From Paraspadella gotoi (lineage: Eukaryota; Chaetognatha), in the NCBI GenBank assembly GCA_051294375.1, contig CM119267.1, forward strand, positions 16,220,543 through 16,284,542: a stretch of 64,000 bases of DNA, written 5' to 3'. Below the pieces are notes generated by a model. That model saw nothing but the letters and a program-made list of their open reading frames with translations, made no database searches and had not been told where the DNA came from. The translations under genes were made by a program, and so were the position numbers. Of this stretch, positions 1 to 10,764 are shown in pieces (position 1 is the stretch's first letter; every line of letters begins with the position of its first letter).

Positions 1-1
1 T

Positions 2-996
2 GTTGCGGCCGCAGTTAGCTTTTTTTCAGCGTTTTTTTCCCTGTTTGATCAGATTGAATAATTGACTTAATTGACTAATTGACTAATTGACTATGGAACA
101 TTTCTAAGGCGTAGTGAAAGCTACTATACGAAAATTCTAAGAAGTCAATTCATGAACAACAATAATCAGTGAAGACATTAATTTGGTAAAAAAAAAATTA
201 ATTTTATGTTTTTTAATTTTCGCAAGTAGGTGTACTTTATATGAAAATTTGCAAAATTACTTGGTTTCACACTATTTTTTATTTTTCTATTTTTAATATT
301 TTTAATATTTGTGAAGGATTTAGTATTTAATTTATATTAATATATTATATTATATAGTACTATTCTATAAATCCTAGAAATTTCTAAAATAAGCTTTTTT
401 TAAAATTTTGATATGAAGATTTGAATTTCTCGTCAAAAGTTGATAAAAGAAAATATAAAATCATTTTTAAAAATTCTTTCATTAAGTAGGTTATAAAATT
501 AAAAAACTATATTTATATATATAAAAAGTTAATTTTCAGCTTCAAATATAGCTTATTCTAATTTTTGATGCGGCACTTAATGAGGACTTTTATTTTTTTC
601 AAAAAAAGATATTTCTTTTTCAACTTTTTATGACGATTCAAATATGCAAAAAATCAAATAGAAAAAAACACTGTTTTGACATTTATTGATTTAGTACTAG
701 TATAAATATAGCGCCTAACTGCGTAAATTGTAAAAATTTATTATAAAATTTTTTTATTACATAATGTCATTAGTATAATGTTGTTCGTTCCTGACACTTT
801 TAGAATTTTAATTACATGTTAAATTTAAAAATTTTACTACGGCTTAATGAACTACGCACTGCAATCGGAATTCCCGTCCTCAAATTCTTATAGTTTTAGA
901 TTTTCTGAGGCGGCCACGAGCATCACGTTTAAGTTCGAGGACGCACACTAGCCGACCTACCGATCGACAGACCGACCGAAAAGTGACTTAATAGAA
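2..996 (+). repeat. TIR repeat family R1, copy A (interrupted)
   Basis: The left end resembles GTTGCGCCGC, followed by a T-rich stretch and short TTGACTAA repeats. The right part carries the family's hallmark GACC/GACA tetranucleotide block followed by AAAGTGACTTA. The same order is seen at 4783-5042, 5257-5545 and 36199-36498. This copy is split by a 742-bp insertion (105-846). It lacks the terminal ~30 bp that in copy C ends GCGGCGCAAC. Many single-base insertions relative to copies B and C suggest low-quality consensus. Confidence 0.7.
105..846. mobile_element. TIR element M1, copy 1 (non-autonomous DNA transposon)
   Basis: AT-rich, non-coding 742-bp insertion in repeat R1 copy A. The left end reads TAAGGCGTAGTGAAAG and the right end is an imperfect inverted copy (…TTTTACTACGGCTTA). 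Subterminal AAAATTCTAA on the left is mirrored by TTAGAATTTT on the right, giving imperfect inverted repeats of about 40 bp. The related copy at about 4855-4870 is an empty site. A clean target duplication is not visible: the left flank reads ATGGAAC and the right flank ATGAACTA, so errors or degeneration are likely. There is no transposase ORF. Confidence 0.72.
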
Positions 997-1289
997 AAGG
1001 ATAAAAAAGGATAAAAAAAGGATAACGCAATGTGGTAAGGGAGAAAAAAGGGTGAGTGGCGCGATATTTCTAAAAATACGAGTTTAGTTTGACCTCATCT
1101 TTCTTATTCATTCCCTCGAATTCATTTCCAATAACCGGACGCTGAGGTTTGAGGGTGAATAGGGGAGTCAGTGCGGAATAGTCCAAGGGGAAAAGGGCTG
1201 GGTGTGGGGGTGACGAGGAGGAGTGGTGACTTCGTGGAGCTAATAGGGTTGGCATCGTTTTCTTTTGGGTGTGATTTAACTCGACGCCG

Positions 1290-1340
1290 GGAGAGAGAAA
1301 AAGAGAGAGAGAGAGAGGGAAAGTGAGGCGAAAAGAGAGA

Positions 1341-1390
<50 letters not shown>

Positions 1391-1568
1391 GAGAGAGAGA
1401 GAGAGAGAGAGAGAGTGAGGATGTTTATTAGCAGGGAAATTTTGGAAACTGGAAAGGGTGAAACGGTTCGAAAAGAAAAGGAAAAAAAAGGGGGGGGGGG
1501 GGGAAGAAAGAAAAAGGAAAAAAAATGACCGAAGAAAAGAAAAAATGGAGAAAGAAAGGAAAAGAGGG
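1290..1568. repeat. Purine block with (GA)n and poly-G
   Basis: Almost uninterrupted purines on the plus strand. (GA)n runs lie at about 1299-1414 and a G12-13 run near 1490-1502. At about 1570 the plus strand switches abruptly to a long pyrimidine block. The second copy (from 5816) shows the same start before running into a gap. Confidence 0.9.
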
Positions 1569-1734
1569 TGAGAACGGTCTGTCTCTTCCGGTCTCCTCTT
1601 TGTGCTTCTATCTCCATATCTGAAACGAGTAAAACGACAGAATTTGGAGAGATAAAGAAAAAGAAAAAGAAAATTTACTCGCGGATTTTCTGCCATTTAT
1701 TTTTCTTACTTTTCCTTCTGCTCCCTTTTCTCTC

Positions 1735-2030
1735 TTGCTCCACCTTTTGTGCTATCTGTTCCTTTCCTTTTTCTCTCTCCTCCACCTTCTGTGCAACTGT
1801 TGCACTTTCCTTTTTCTCTGCTCTTCCACGCTCTTTTGCATCCTGTCTTTACTTTTCTATATCCTCTTACCATCTTCGCATCTGTTCCTTTCTTTTCTCT
1901 CTCCTGCACCACCTTTTTTGGCATCTGTTTCTTTCCTTTTTTTCTGCTCTCCTCCACTTCTTTTCATCTTCTCCCTTTCTTTTCTCTCTCTTAACCTCCT
2001 TCGCATCTGCTCCCCCTCTTTTCTCTAGCC
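1735..2030. repeat. ~42-bp pyrimidine minisatellite, degraded copy
   Basis: About seven degenerate units built on CTCCACCTTC-TGCATCTGTT-CCTTTCCTTT-TTCTCT. They match the cleaner array at 6250-6650. Unit lengths vary from 38 to 45 bp through apparent indels. Confidence 0.85.
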
Positions 2031-2803
2031 CAACAACACCTTCTCTTTAATTTTCCTGCCATCCTTCATTCTCTCTCTCGGGACCAAATGATCCCAAGAA
2101 GATCAATGCAGCGTCGCTTGAATTCTTTTTCTTTTCTTTTCTTTTTATCTCTCACTTTAGCCGTCGCTCCCTCTTTACCCCCATCCCCCCCCCGTCTATC
2201 TCTCTCTCTCTTTTACGTCGGCTCGCTCTCTCAACCCCTCTTCTTTTCTCTCTCATCTCTCTCGCTCCCTCCGCCCGTTTCCGGCCGAAGCGCGCTGAGG
2301 CTAAAAATAGAAAAAGAAAAGGGAAAGAGACAACTAGGTTTTCCTTTCTTTCGCCGGGGGTATTTCTTTTCGGCTGCCTTTCTTTCTTTCTCTCTTCTCT
2401 CTCTCTCTCTTCTCGATTCATTCCTCATCTCTCTCTCTCATCTCGTCGTCTCTCTCTCTCTCTCTCTCTCTCTTCCCCAGTTGATTCATTTTCTTGACTT
2501 TGAAACTGGTTGTGGGAGACAAGAGGGAAAACGAGAGGCGTAGGAAGAGGCGGGGGGAGAAAAAGGGGGAGAGGAAGAGGAGGAGGAAGAATGCAAAAGG
2601 AGGATGAAGAGAAGGATGAGGAAGAGGACAAAAGGAGGAGGAGGAGAATCGCTGCAAAACCAAACAGATAAATAGGATTTTTTTCCTCCGAAAACCCACC
2701 GGCCGAAAATTTGTGTGGGAGAGGGAGAGGCGAAAATTGAGAAGAGATGGACTGTGAACTATGGGGGGAAGGGGTGGANNNNNNNNNNNNNNNNNNNNNN
2801 NNN

Positions 2804-2839
<36 letters not shown>

Positions 2840-4163
2840 CGTCAAACTCTGCTCCGGTCCAGACGAAGGTGGCTGAGGTTCATGCATTTTTGAATAAACC
2901 CGGACATTTGCGATTCTCAGTCGGAGGAAGAAAACGGCAATGGAATGGCAAATTGGATGGCGATTTGACATCCCATTCGTTGGAAAATGTGAAAAAGAAC
3001 CGACTGGTAACTTCCTTGTATATGAGGGTATATTCTCCTAAGATAAGATAAACGCATTCCATTACACATTCCATTCCACATTCCATTACACTTGAAGATT
3101 AGTAATAATGGTATTATAATTTTATATTGAAACATGACAAAAATGTCGTTCCAGATATGACGGTGAATATTGCTCATTAGTTGCAGTGACAGATTTGCAA
3201 ATTGCAATTTGATTTAAAAAAAAAAATCCTTAAACCTCTTTTTTTTCCCTCAGAAATCCTCCGTCTAAAATTCCTCTTTTTTTTTCTTCCGGTTCCATCA
3301 AAGATTTCGGGTTTTTTTTTAGTTCCTCCCAAAAAATTCTTTTGGATCCGCGAAGGGATTTTTTGGGTTCATCCAGAGATTGCTCCCTTCATCTTCGGCC
3401 TTTTCCCCTAAATGGACGGGCGCTTGGAGGAAAAGGGCGNNNNNNNNNNNNNNNNNNNNNNNNNNNNNNNNNNNNNNNNNNNNNNNNNNNNNNNNNNNNN
3501 NNNNNNNNNNNNNNNNNNNNNNNNNNNNNNNNNNNNNNNNNNNNNNNNNNNNNNNNNNNNNNNNNNNNNNNNNNNNNNNNNNNNNNNNNNNNNNNNNNNN
3601 NNNNNNNNNNNNNNNNNNNNNNNNNNNNNNNNNNNNNNNNNNNNNNNNNNNNNNNNNNNNNNNNNNNNNNNNNNNNNNNNNNNNNNNNNNNNNNNTTGTC
3701 TGCCGATAGGGGGAATTCTGAAGAAAGAACCGGACAAAGAAAATAAGAGATACGAAGTTGTAGAAATACTCGATTAAGAGAGATGTCGCTTATTCCAATA
3801 AGCAGGACTGATTTATCCTGATGTGCGGTGAATGGCATCATATTCAGAGTGACCGAGTCGTCAACATATTCTTTGCTTCACCAACTCTTTCTTTCACTAT
3901 TTTTTTTTAATCATATTTTTTGGGGGCAACTCTGAAATCTCCTCCGCCCGATTTCATTTTATTTTTTCAAGCGTTACTATTCAGGCGTGCCCCGATCCGC
4001 CCTCCGCGCGTCATGACGCATAAAGCGGAACCACGGTCTGCCCCCTTTCGGGCAATTCTTTCGCCGCGCCGAATGAAGGCGTTGTTTGCCCCACGCTGCC
4101 CTCTTGAGGTCATTTCTGCGCGTCAATTTTGTTCCTCCCTTTTGCGGAATTTGTTCGTTTCGG
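2804..4163. other. Gene-free interval
   Basis: Contains an (AG)n run at 2804-2837, a short CATTCCATTA-type repeat at about 3055-3092, a T-rich stretch, and an N gap at 3440-3695. No exon or RNA gene was recognised. The reading frames that cross the gap are artefacts of the N run. Confidence 0.7.
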
Positions 4164-4397
4164 TACTACAAATATAAAAATTATCCATTCATTTAATAAA
4201 CAAGCTATCTTGCCCCTGACTTTGGAGAGGCTTTGGTGGTTTAAGGCCTCCATCACTCTTACAAGATAATGACATAGCAGGTCCCTGCAAGCTTTCAATC
4301 AAGACTCTCTCACAGTCTCGTTTATTCCCTCCCAGATTACCTGGCTTCCCTATCAATGAAGTGGTATAATATTTCAAAAAAATGTTTCAATTATATT
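4164..4397 (-). repeat. Dispersed repeat R3, copy 1
   Basis: About 230 bp, roughly 90% identical by eye to 46127-46363 in the third intron of the GM2-activator-like gene. The shared core includes TTGCCCCTGACTTT, then GGTTTAAGGCCTCCATCACT, then CTTACAAGATAATGACATAG. On the minus strand the unit ends in TATATTGG and TTGTACCA-like short repeats, which looks like the 3' tail of a SINE or LINE. Minus orientation is inferred from that tail only. Confidence 0.72.
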
Positions 4398-4782
4398 ATT
4401 TTTTCAACTTCGTTATCTTCTTAATGAAATTCCTAAGTTGACTTCCGAATTTTTTTTTTTTTCGCGGACCGCGTGAAATAGGCAATCATTTATCACTGTT
4501 TCAACATCATCGACCCAAAGCTCAACGCAGATCAGAACTCGCCAACTGAAAAAAATAATCAAATGGTGAAGTAAAATAAAGTAAATCAAAAAAAAAAAAA
4601 AAAAACCCCAAAAAAACAAGATCCAGACTTTGGATGAACCGTGCGCGTAGTCACGGCGTGATATATTTCCTTTCACCACCGAACGTTTTCTTGTTTACTT
4701 TTTTATTTGTTTATGTTTTAATTTTTCTTTTAACTTTTAGTTATGCTTTCAAAAATTAAAACAAGATCGGCCCATCCAATGT

Positions 4783-5042
4783 GTTGCGCCGCAGTTACTT
4801 TCTTTTCACGTTTTTTTCCCTGTGATCAGATGACTACATGACAAATTGACTAATTGACTATGAATACGCACTGCATCGGAATTCCGTCTTTCATTCTTTA
4901 TAGTTTTAGGATTTTCTGAATGCGGCGCTAGCAGTTTTTCCTGTCTGAAAAAATGAGCAACTAACTATAGGCAAGTTATGAGAATTTTCAATGGAAGTGG
5001 CATGCACATACCGACCTACCGATCGACAGGCCGACCGAAAAG
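4783..5042 (+). repeat. TIR repeat R1, copy B (truncated by a gap)
   Basis: Begins GTTGCGCCGCAGTTACTT and runs through the conserved core into the GACC/GACA block, then is cut by a 10-N gap at 5043-5052. It holds the uninterrupted equivalent (about 4855-4870) of the M1 insertion site in copy A. The flanking sequence at 4605-4782 is repeated at about 5090-5256, so copies B and C form a ~480-bp tandem or an unresolved gap-edge duplication. Confidence 0.8.
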
Positions 5043-5256
5043 NNNNNNNNNNGCAGAATCTGGTTAAGTACAATGAAGCCAAACCAAAAAAACAAGCTCC
5101 GGACTTTGGATGAACCGTGCGTGTAGTCACGGCGTAATTTATTTCCTTTCACCACCGAACGTTTTTCTTGTTTACTTTTTTTTTATTTATGTTTTAATTT
5201 TTCTTTTAACTTTTAGTTATGCTTTTAATAATTAAAACAAGATCGGCCCATCCAAT

Positions 5257-5545
5257 GTTGCGCCTCAGTTACTTTTTTTACGTTTTTTTCCCTGTGATCA
5301 CATGACTTCATGACTATGAACACGGACTCATTCATTCTTTCATTCTTTATAGTTTTAGGATTTTCTCAAGGCGGTGCTAGCAGTCACTTAGATTCGAGGT
5401 TTTTCCTGTCTTAACAAATGAGCAACTAACTATAGGCGAGTTATGAGCATTTTCAACGTAAGTGGCATGGACATACCGACCTACCGATCGACAGACCGAC
5501 CGAAATGGGACTAATAGAGTTGCTCCGCGAGTACTCGCGGCGCAA
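5257..5545 (+). repeat. TIR repeat R1, copy C (complete)
   Basis: About 289 bp. The ends are inverted: left GTTGCGCCTC, right GCGGCGCAAC. The interior has TTCCCTGTGATCACATGA, then a GGTGCTAGCAGTCACTTAG segment, then the GACC/GACA block. It is non-coding. Ends and length fit a MITE-like element, although no target duplication is clear. Confidence 0.78.
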
Positions 5546-7440
5546 CTAAAAAAGGATACGCAATGTGTAAGGGGAAAAAAGGGTGAGGCGCGCGATATTT
5601 CTAAAAATACGAGTTTAGTTGACCTCATCTTTCTTATTCATTCCCTCGAATTTCATTTCAATAACCGGACTGAGGTTTGAGGGTGAATAGGGGAGTCAGT
5701 GGGAATAGTCCCAAGGGGAAGTGCTGGGTGTGGGGGTGACGAGGAGGAGTGGTGACTTCGTGGAGCTAAAATAGGGTTGGCTCGTTTTCTTTTGGGTGAG
5801 ATTTACTCGACCCGGGAGAGAGAAAGAGAGAGAGAGGGAAAGTGAGCGAAAGAGAGAGAGAGAGNNNNNNNNNNNNNNNNNNNNNNNNNNNNNNNNNNNN
5901 NNNNNNNNNNNNNNNNNNNNNNNNNNNNNNNNNNNNNNNNNNNNNNNNNNNNNNNNNNNNNNNNNNNNNNNNNNNNNNNNNNNNNNNNNNNNNNNNNNNN
6001 NNNNNNNNNNNNNNNNNNNNNNNNNNNNNNNNNNNNNNNNNNNNNNNNNNNNNNNNNNNNNNNNNNNNNNNNNNNNNNNNNNNNNNNNNNNNNNNNNNNN
6101 NNNNNNNNNNNTGTCTCTCCGGTCATCCTCTTTGTGCTTCTCTACTGAAACGAGTAAAACGACAGAATTTGGAGAGAAAAGAAAAGAAAAAGAAAATTTA
6201 CTCGCGGATTTTCTCCATCTTATTTTTCTTCTTTTCCTTCTGCCTCCCTTTTCTCTCTCCTCCACCTTCTATGCATCTGTTCCTTTCCTTTTTCTCTCTC
6301 CTCCACCTTCTTTGCATCTGTTCCTTTCCTTTTTCTCTTTCCTCCACCTTCTTTGCATCTGTTCCTTTCCTTTTTCTCTATCCTCTACCATCTTCGCATC
6401 TGTTCCTTTCCTTTTTCTCTCTCCTCCACCTTTTTTGCATCTGTTTATTTCCTTTTTTCTCTCTCCTAAACTTTCATTGCATCTGTGCCTTTCCTCTTCT
6501 CCACGCATCTGTTCATTTCCTTTTTCTCTCTCGTTCACCTTCTTTGCATCTGTTCTATTCCTTTTTCATCTCTACTCCACCTTCTTTGCATCTTTTCCTT
6601 TCCTTTTTCTCTCTCCTTTACCTCCTTCGCATCTGCTCCCCTCTTTTCTCGAGCCAACACCTTCTCTTTAATTTCCTTCATCCTTCATTCTCTTCTCGGG
6701 ACCAAATGATCCCAAGAAATACAATCAGCGTCGCTGAATCCTTTTTCTTTTTCTTTTTCTTTTTCTCCACTTTAGCCGTCGCCCCTCTTTACGCCCCCCC
6801 GTCTATCTCTCTCTCTCTTTTACGTCGCTCGCTCTCTCAACCCCCTCTTCTTTCTCTCTCTCTCTCTCGCTCCCTCCGCCCGGTTTCCGGGCCGAGAGCG
6901 CGCTGGAGCTAAAAATAGAAAAGAAAAGGGAAAGAGACCAACTAGGTTTTCCTTTCTTTCGCCGGGGTATTTCTTTTCNNNNNNNNNNNNNNNNNNNNNN
7001 NNNNNNNNNNNNNNNNNNNNNNNNNNNNNNNNNNNNNNNNNNNNNNNNNNNNNNNNNNNNNNNNNNNNNNNNNNNNNNNNNNNNNNNNNNNNNNNNNNNN
7101 NNNNNNNNNNTCTCTCTCTTCCCCAGTTGATTCATTTTCTTGACTTTGGAAACTGGTTGTGGGAGGACAAGAGGGAAAACGAGAGGCGTAGGAAGAGGCG
7201 GGGGGAGAAAAGGGGAAGAGGAAGAGGAGGAGGAGAATGCAAAGGAGGATGAAGAAGAGGATGAGGAAGAGGACAAGGAGGAGGAGGAGAATCGCTGCAA
7301 AACCAAACAGATAAAAGGATTTTTTTTTCCTCCGAAAACCCACCGGCCGAAATTTGTGTGGCGAAGAGGGAGAGGCGAGAGATTGAGAAGAGATGGACTG
7401 TGAACTATGGGGAGGAAGGGGTGGGAAGAAAAAGATGGAA
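5546..7440. repeat. Duplicated segment D1, second (cleaner) copy
   Basis: Same order of blocks as 1000-2778 with fewer inserted bases. N gaps at 5865-6111 and 6979-7110 replace the low-complexity GA and CT stretches that are read through in the first copy. No gene was recognised. Confidence 0.85.
6250..6650. repeat. 42-bp pyrimidine minisatellite
   Basis: About nine tandem units of CTCCACCTTC-TTTGCATCTG-TTCCTTTCCTTTTTCTCT. Because 42 is divisible by three, the minus strand stays open and would encode a 14-residue Lys/Glu/Gly-rich repeat. There is no start, splice or family support for a protein, so it is treated as a minisatellite. Confidence 0.9.
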
Positions 7441-10195
7441 TGGATGAAGGGTTGTGAGAATGAGTGACAGGGTGCCTCGCGGTGCCAATGGGCACAAGGC
7501 GAAACCTAACGCTGCGTACGTGTCGCGAGGCGGCCATTCGCGCAAAGATCGAAATGAATCTTTTGCTTTTCAAGTTGACATCTTCGTAACATTTACGTTT
7601 TTATAACCACCAATTAAAGATAGTTTTTGCCTCAGCTCGTGGCCGAAAAGTCCCGGGTTCTAATCCACATAGTAAATACGATGTATTCCCTGAACAATAT
7701 CAAATCTATTTTACTGTATCAAATCGCAACGCCTCATTTATTCGCCGTGTTTGAAAAGAGCGAGAAAAGGGGCGTGGGACGACGCTGAGGGAAAACAACG
7801 CATTTTTTAAATATTATTTTCACCGGCGGGGGGATGGAAGCGGAATCGGCTGANNNNNNNNNNNNNNNNNNNNNNNNNNNNNNNNNNNNNNNNNNNNNNN
7901 NNNNNNNNNNNNNNNNNNNNNNNNNNNNNNNNNNNNNNNNNNNNNNNNNNNNNNNNNNNNNNNNNNNNNNNNNNNNNNNNNNNNNNNNNNNNNNNNNNNN
8001 NNNNNNNNNNNNNNNNNNNNNNNNNNNNNNNNNNNNNNNNNNNNNNNNNNNNNNNNNNNNNNNNNNNNNNNNNNNNNNNNNNNNNNNNNNNNNNNNNNNN
8101 NNNNNNNNNNNNNNNNNNNNNNNNNNNNNNNNNNNNNNNNNNNNNNNNNNNNNNNNNNNNNNNNNNNNNNNNNNNNNNNNNNNNNNNNNNNNNNNNNNNN
8201 NNNNNNNNNNNNNNNNNNNNNNNNNNNNNNNNNNNNNNNNNNNNNNNNNNNGGGACGGAGACTGGATGTAGATTGTACTGGAAACGACACGATTGAGTGA
8301 GAATGTGGCGGACGGTAGATTTTCATATTTCAAGAAGCATTTTTTTTATGAATTTGGTTCAACCAATATAAAACTGTTAGTATTTTTTATTAGCGGTGAA
8401 AAACATTATGAGGGGTAAATGCAAGGGTGGAAAATGATCGATGACGAATCAATAGTGGCCACTGGCAAAAGAGAGCAAAACGGACTGGGCGAAGTCAAAT
8501 GAGGAAGGGCGAGGCAAGTGGTTGGTGGAGATAAAGTCTAAACGACGCGAAAATCTTTTTTTGCAAAAAAAAAAAAAGAAAAATGATGTAGAAATGGAGT
8601 TGGAGGTTATCGGCGTCGCAGAGAGTTTCTGTGAAATCGACTCGTGGTTGTGACTATTTTTCACACTTTAAGCGAGGAAGAAGGGAAAGCGGTTGTGAGG
8701 AAAAGATTGCTCGTTTCCTCAGTTTTGTCAATGGTTAGTATCGAATGCAAATATAATCGTGCGACGAGCGAAAATTTTGTCCATTAATTAATTTTTTTTG
8801 TTTTGTCGTTAATTAGTCCAAAAGTATGAGTTCGGGTCAGCAGAGAGGGGGGTCACATTCTGAGCTCAAAGTCAAACAGTAATTAAAACGAAAAGAGAGA
8901 AAAAAACAGAGTCATCTTTCTCATTTAAAGGTCAAAATCTCACTCTCATGGGAGCGTCGAAGAACAGAAGATTAAAAGCGATGTACATTATATGATTAAT
9001 TCTTTTTTTTTTTTATTCACAGAAGAGATAGCGAAAGACATATATAAAAAATATATGATTAAACGCGTTTAATACTTTTTTTTTATATTTATCTCGTCTA
9101 ATTTTATTCTCGCAGGTATCTGGAGAAATGATTTCTTCATTCGCCAGGTCGAACGTCTCTTTATCACCAGGGAGACGAGGAAGACGGGGCGGGCGAAGGA
9201 CGAATGNNNNNNNNNNNNNNNNNNNNNNNNNNNNNNNNNNNNNNNNNNNNNNNNNNNNNNNNNNNNNNNNNNNNNNNNNNNNNNNNNNNNNNNNNNNNNN
9301 NNNNNNNNNNNNNNNNNNNNNNNNNNNNNNNNNNNNNNNNNNNNNNNNNNNNNNNNNNNNNNNNNNNNNNNNNNNNNNNNNNNNNNNNNNNNNNNNNNNN
9401 NNNNNNNNNNNNNNNNNNNNNNNNNNNNNNNNNNNNNNNNNNNNNNNNNNNNNNNNNNNNNNNNNNNNNNNNNNNNNNNNNNNNNNNNNNNNNNNNNNNN
9501 NNNNNNNNNNNNNNNNNNNNNNNNNNNNNNNNNNNNNNNNNNNNNNNNNNNNNNNNNNNNNNNNNNNNNNNNNNNNNNNNNNNNNNNNNNNNNNNNNNNN
9601 NNNNNNNNNNNNNNNNNNNNNNNNNNNNNNNNNNNNNNNNNNNNNNNNNNNNNNNNNNNNNNNNNNNNNNNNNNNNNNNNNNNNNNNNNNNNNNNNNNNN
9701 NNNNNNNNNNNNNNNNNNNNNNNNNNNNNNNNNNNNNNNNNNNNNNNNNNNNNNNNNNNNNNNNNNNNNNNNNNNNNNNNNNNNNNNNNNNNNNNNNNNN
9801 NNNNNNNNNNNNNNNNNNNNNNNNNNNNNNNNNNNNNNNNNNNNNNNNNNNNNNNNNNNNNNNNNNNNNNNNNNNNNNNNNNNNNNNNNNNNNNNNNNNN
9901 NNNNNNNNNNNNNNNNNNNNNNNNNNNNNNNNNNNNNNNNNNNNNNNNNNNNNNNNNNNNNNNNNNNNNNNNNNNNNNNNNNNNNNNNNNNNNNNNNNNN
10001 NNNNNNNNNNNNNNNNNNNNNNNNNNNNNNNNCAATTTGATTATTTTTTCCTGCAAAATGTTCCGGTCGTGATGTCCCGAGAAGCGTTTGTTTATTTACT
10101 CTTTACATATCCAGCGATAAAAAAGGGCATGTACGAAATACGTAGATTAATTCGCCAAAAAAGTATATGTGGAAAGCGAACGGCCAACAGAAAGC
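7441..10195. other. Gene-free interval with large gaps
   Basis: Holds N gaps at 7854-8251 and 9207-10032. A fragment at about 8343-8383 resembles the tail of repeat R3 (TTGGTTCAACCAATATAAAA). A tRNA B-box-like GGGTTCTAATCC lies at 7654-7665 with no recognisable partner. No exon was identified. Confidence 0.65.

Positions 10196-10250
<55 letters not shown>
10196..10250. repeat. (GAAA)n microsatellite
   Basis: Perfect tetranucleotide run of about 13 units, followed by TCAGTCAGTC. Confidence 0.97.
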
Positions 10251-10683
10251 TCAGTCAGTCTGACTCTGAGTCGATAAAGAACAAAAAAATGGAAAGCCGA
10301 GGGAATGTAGTCTGGGTTTTCACGAATGGATGACCAAAGTGGAGATTCTATAAATCGAGGAAACGTGGAAGGAAAGAAGGATGGAGGGAAGGATGGAGGG
10401 AATGAAGGAAAGAAGAAATGAAATGAGGAAAAAGGAAAGAAGGGAGGGAAAAGGAATTGTGGCGGATAAAAGCTTAATAACACAATAAAACAATTTAACA
10501 AGATAAAAAAAAAGAAGCAAAGAAGGAAAGAAAGAAGAAATAATCGAAGGAAAGTTGATTTAATAAACACATAAAATAAATATTAAAAATATAAAATGAA
10601 TAAAAATAAATACGATTTTATTACGAAGAAAGGACATGAAAATCCAAGGAAGAGAAAAAGAAAAGGAGAGTTCAACGAAAAAG

Positions 10684-10764
10684 AGAGAAAGAGAGAAAGA
10701 GAGAAAGAGAGAAAGAGAGAAAGAGAGAAAGAGAGAAAGAGAGAAAGAGAGAAAGAGAGAAAAA
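10684..10764. repeat. (AGAGAGAA)n 8-bp tandem repeat
   Basis: About ten near-perfect units of alternating GAGA and GAAA. Confidence 0.95.

Larger units (their letters stand above)
850..2778. repeat. Duplicated segment D1, first (noisy) copy
   Basis: Nearly the whole stretch recurs in order at about 5320-7430: the R1 tail, a purine block, a pyrimidine minisatellite, a second pyrimidine block, then a GGA/GAA-rich block. This copy has frequent extra single bases compared with the second, an error pattern typical of unpolished long reads. It ends at a 25-N gap (2779-2803). No gene was recognised; the long reading frames here are by-products of purine/pyrimidine strand bias. Confidence 0.85.

Noticed and set aside
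1070-1696. 208-codon open frame on the minus strand, Ser/Leu/Phe-rich
   Set aside because: Produced by GA/CT repeats and pyrimidine bias. No domain, no splice logic, and the frame is not kept in the second copy of the block.
7654-7665. tRNA B-box-like GGGTTCTAATCC
   Set aside because: No A box at the right distance and no foldable cloverleaf around it. It may be a chance match or a very degraded tRNA-derived repeat.
10196-10764. Possible CRISPR-like regular repeats
   Set aside because: These are simple tetranucleotide and 8-bp tandem repeats without spacers, in an animal genome.
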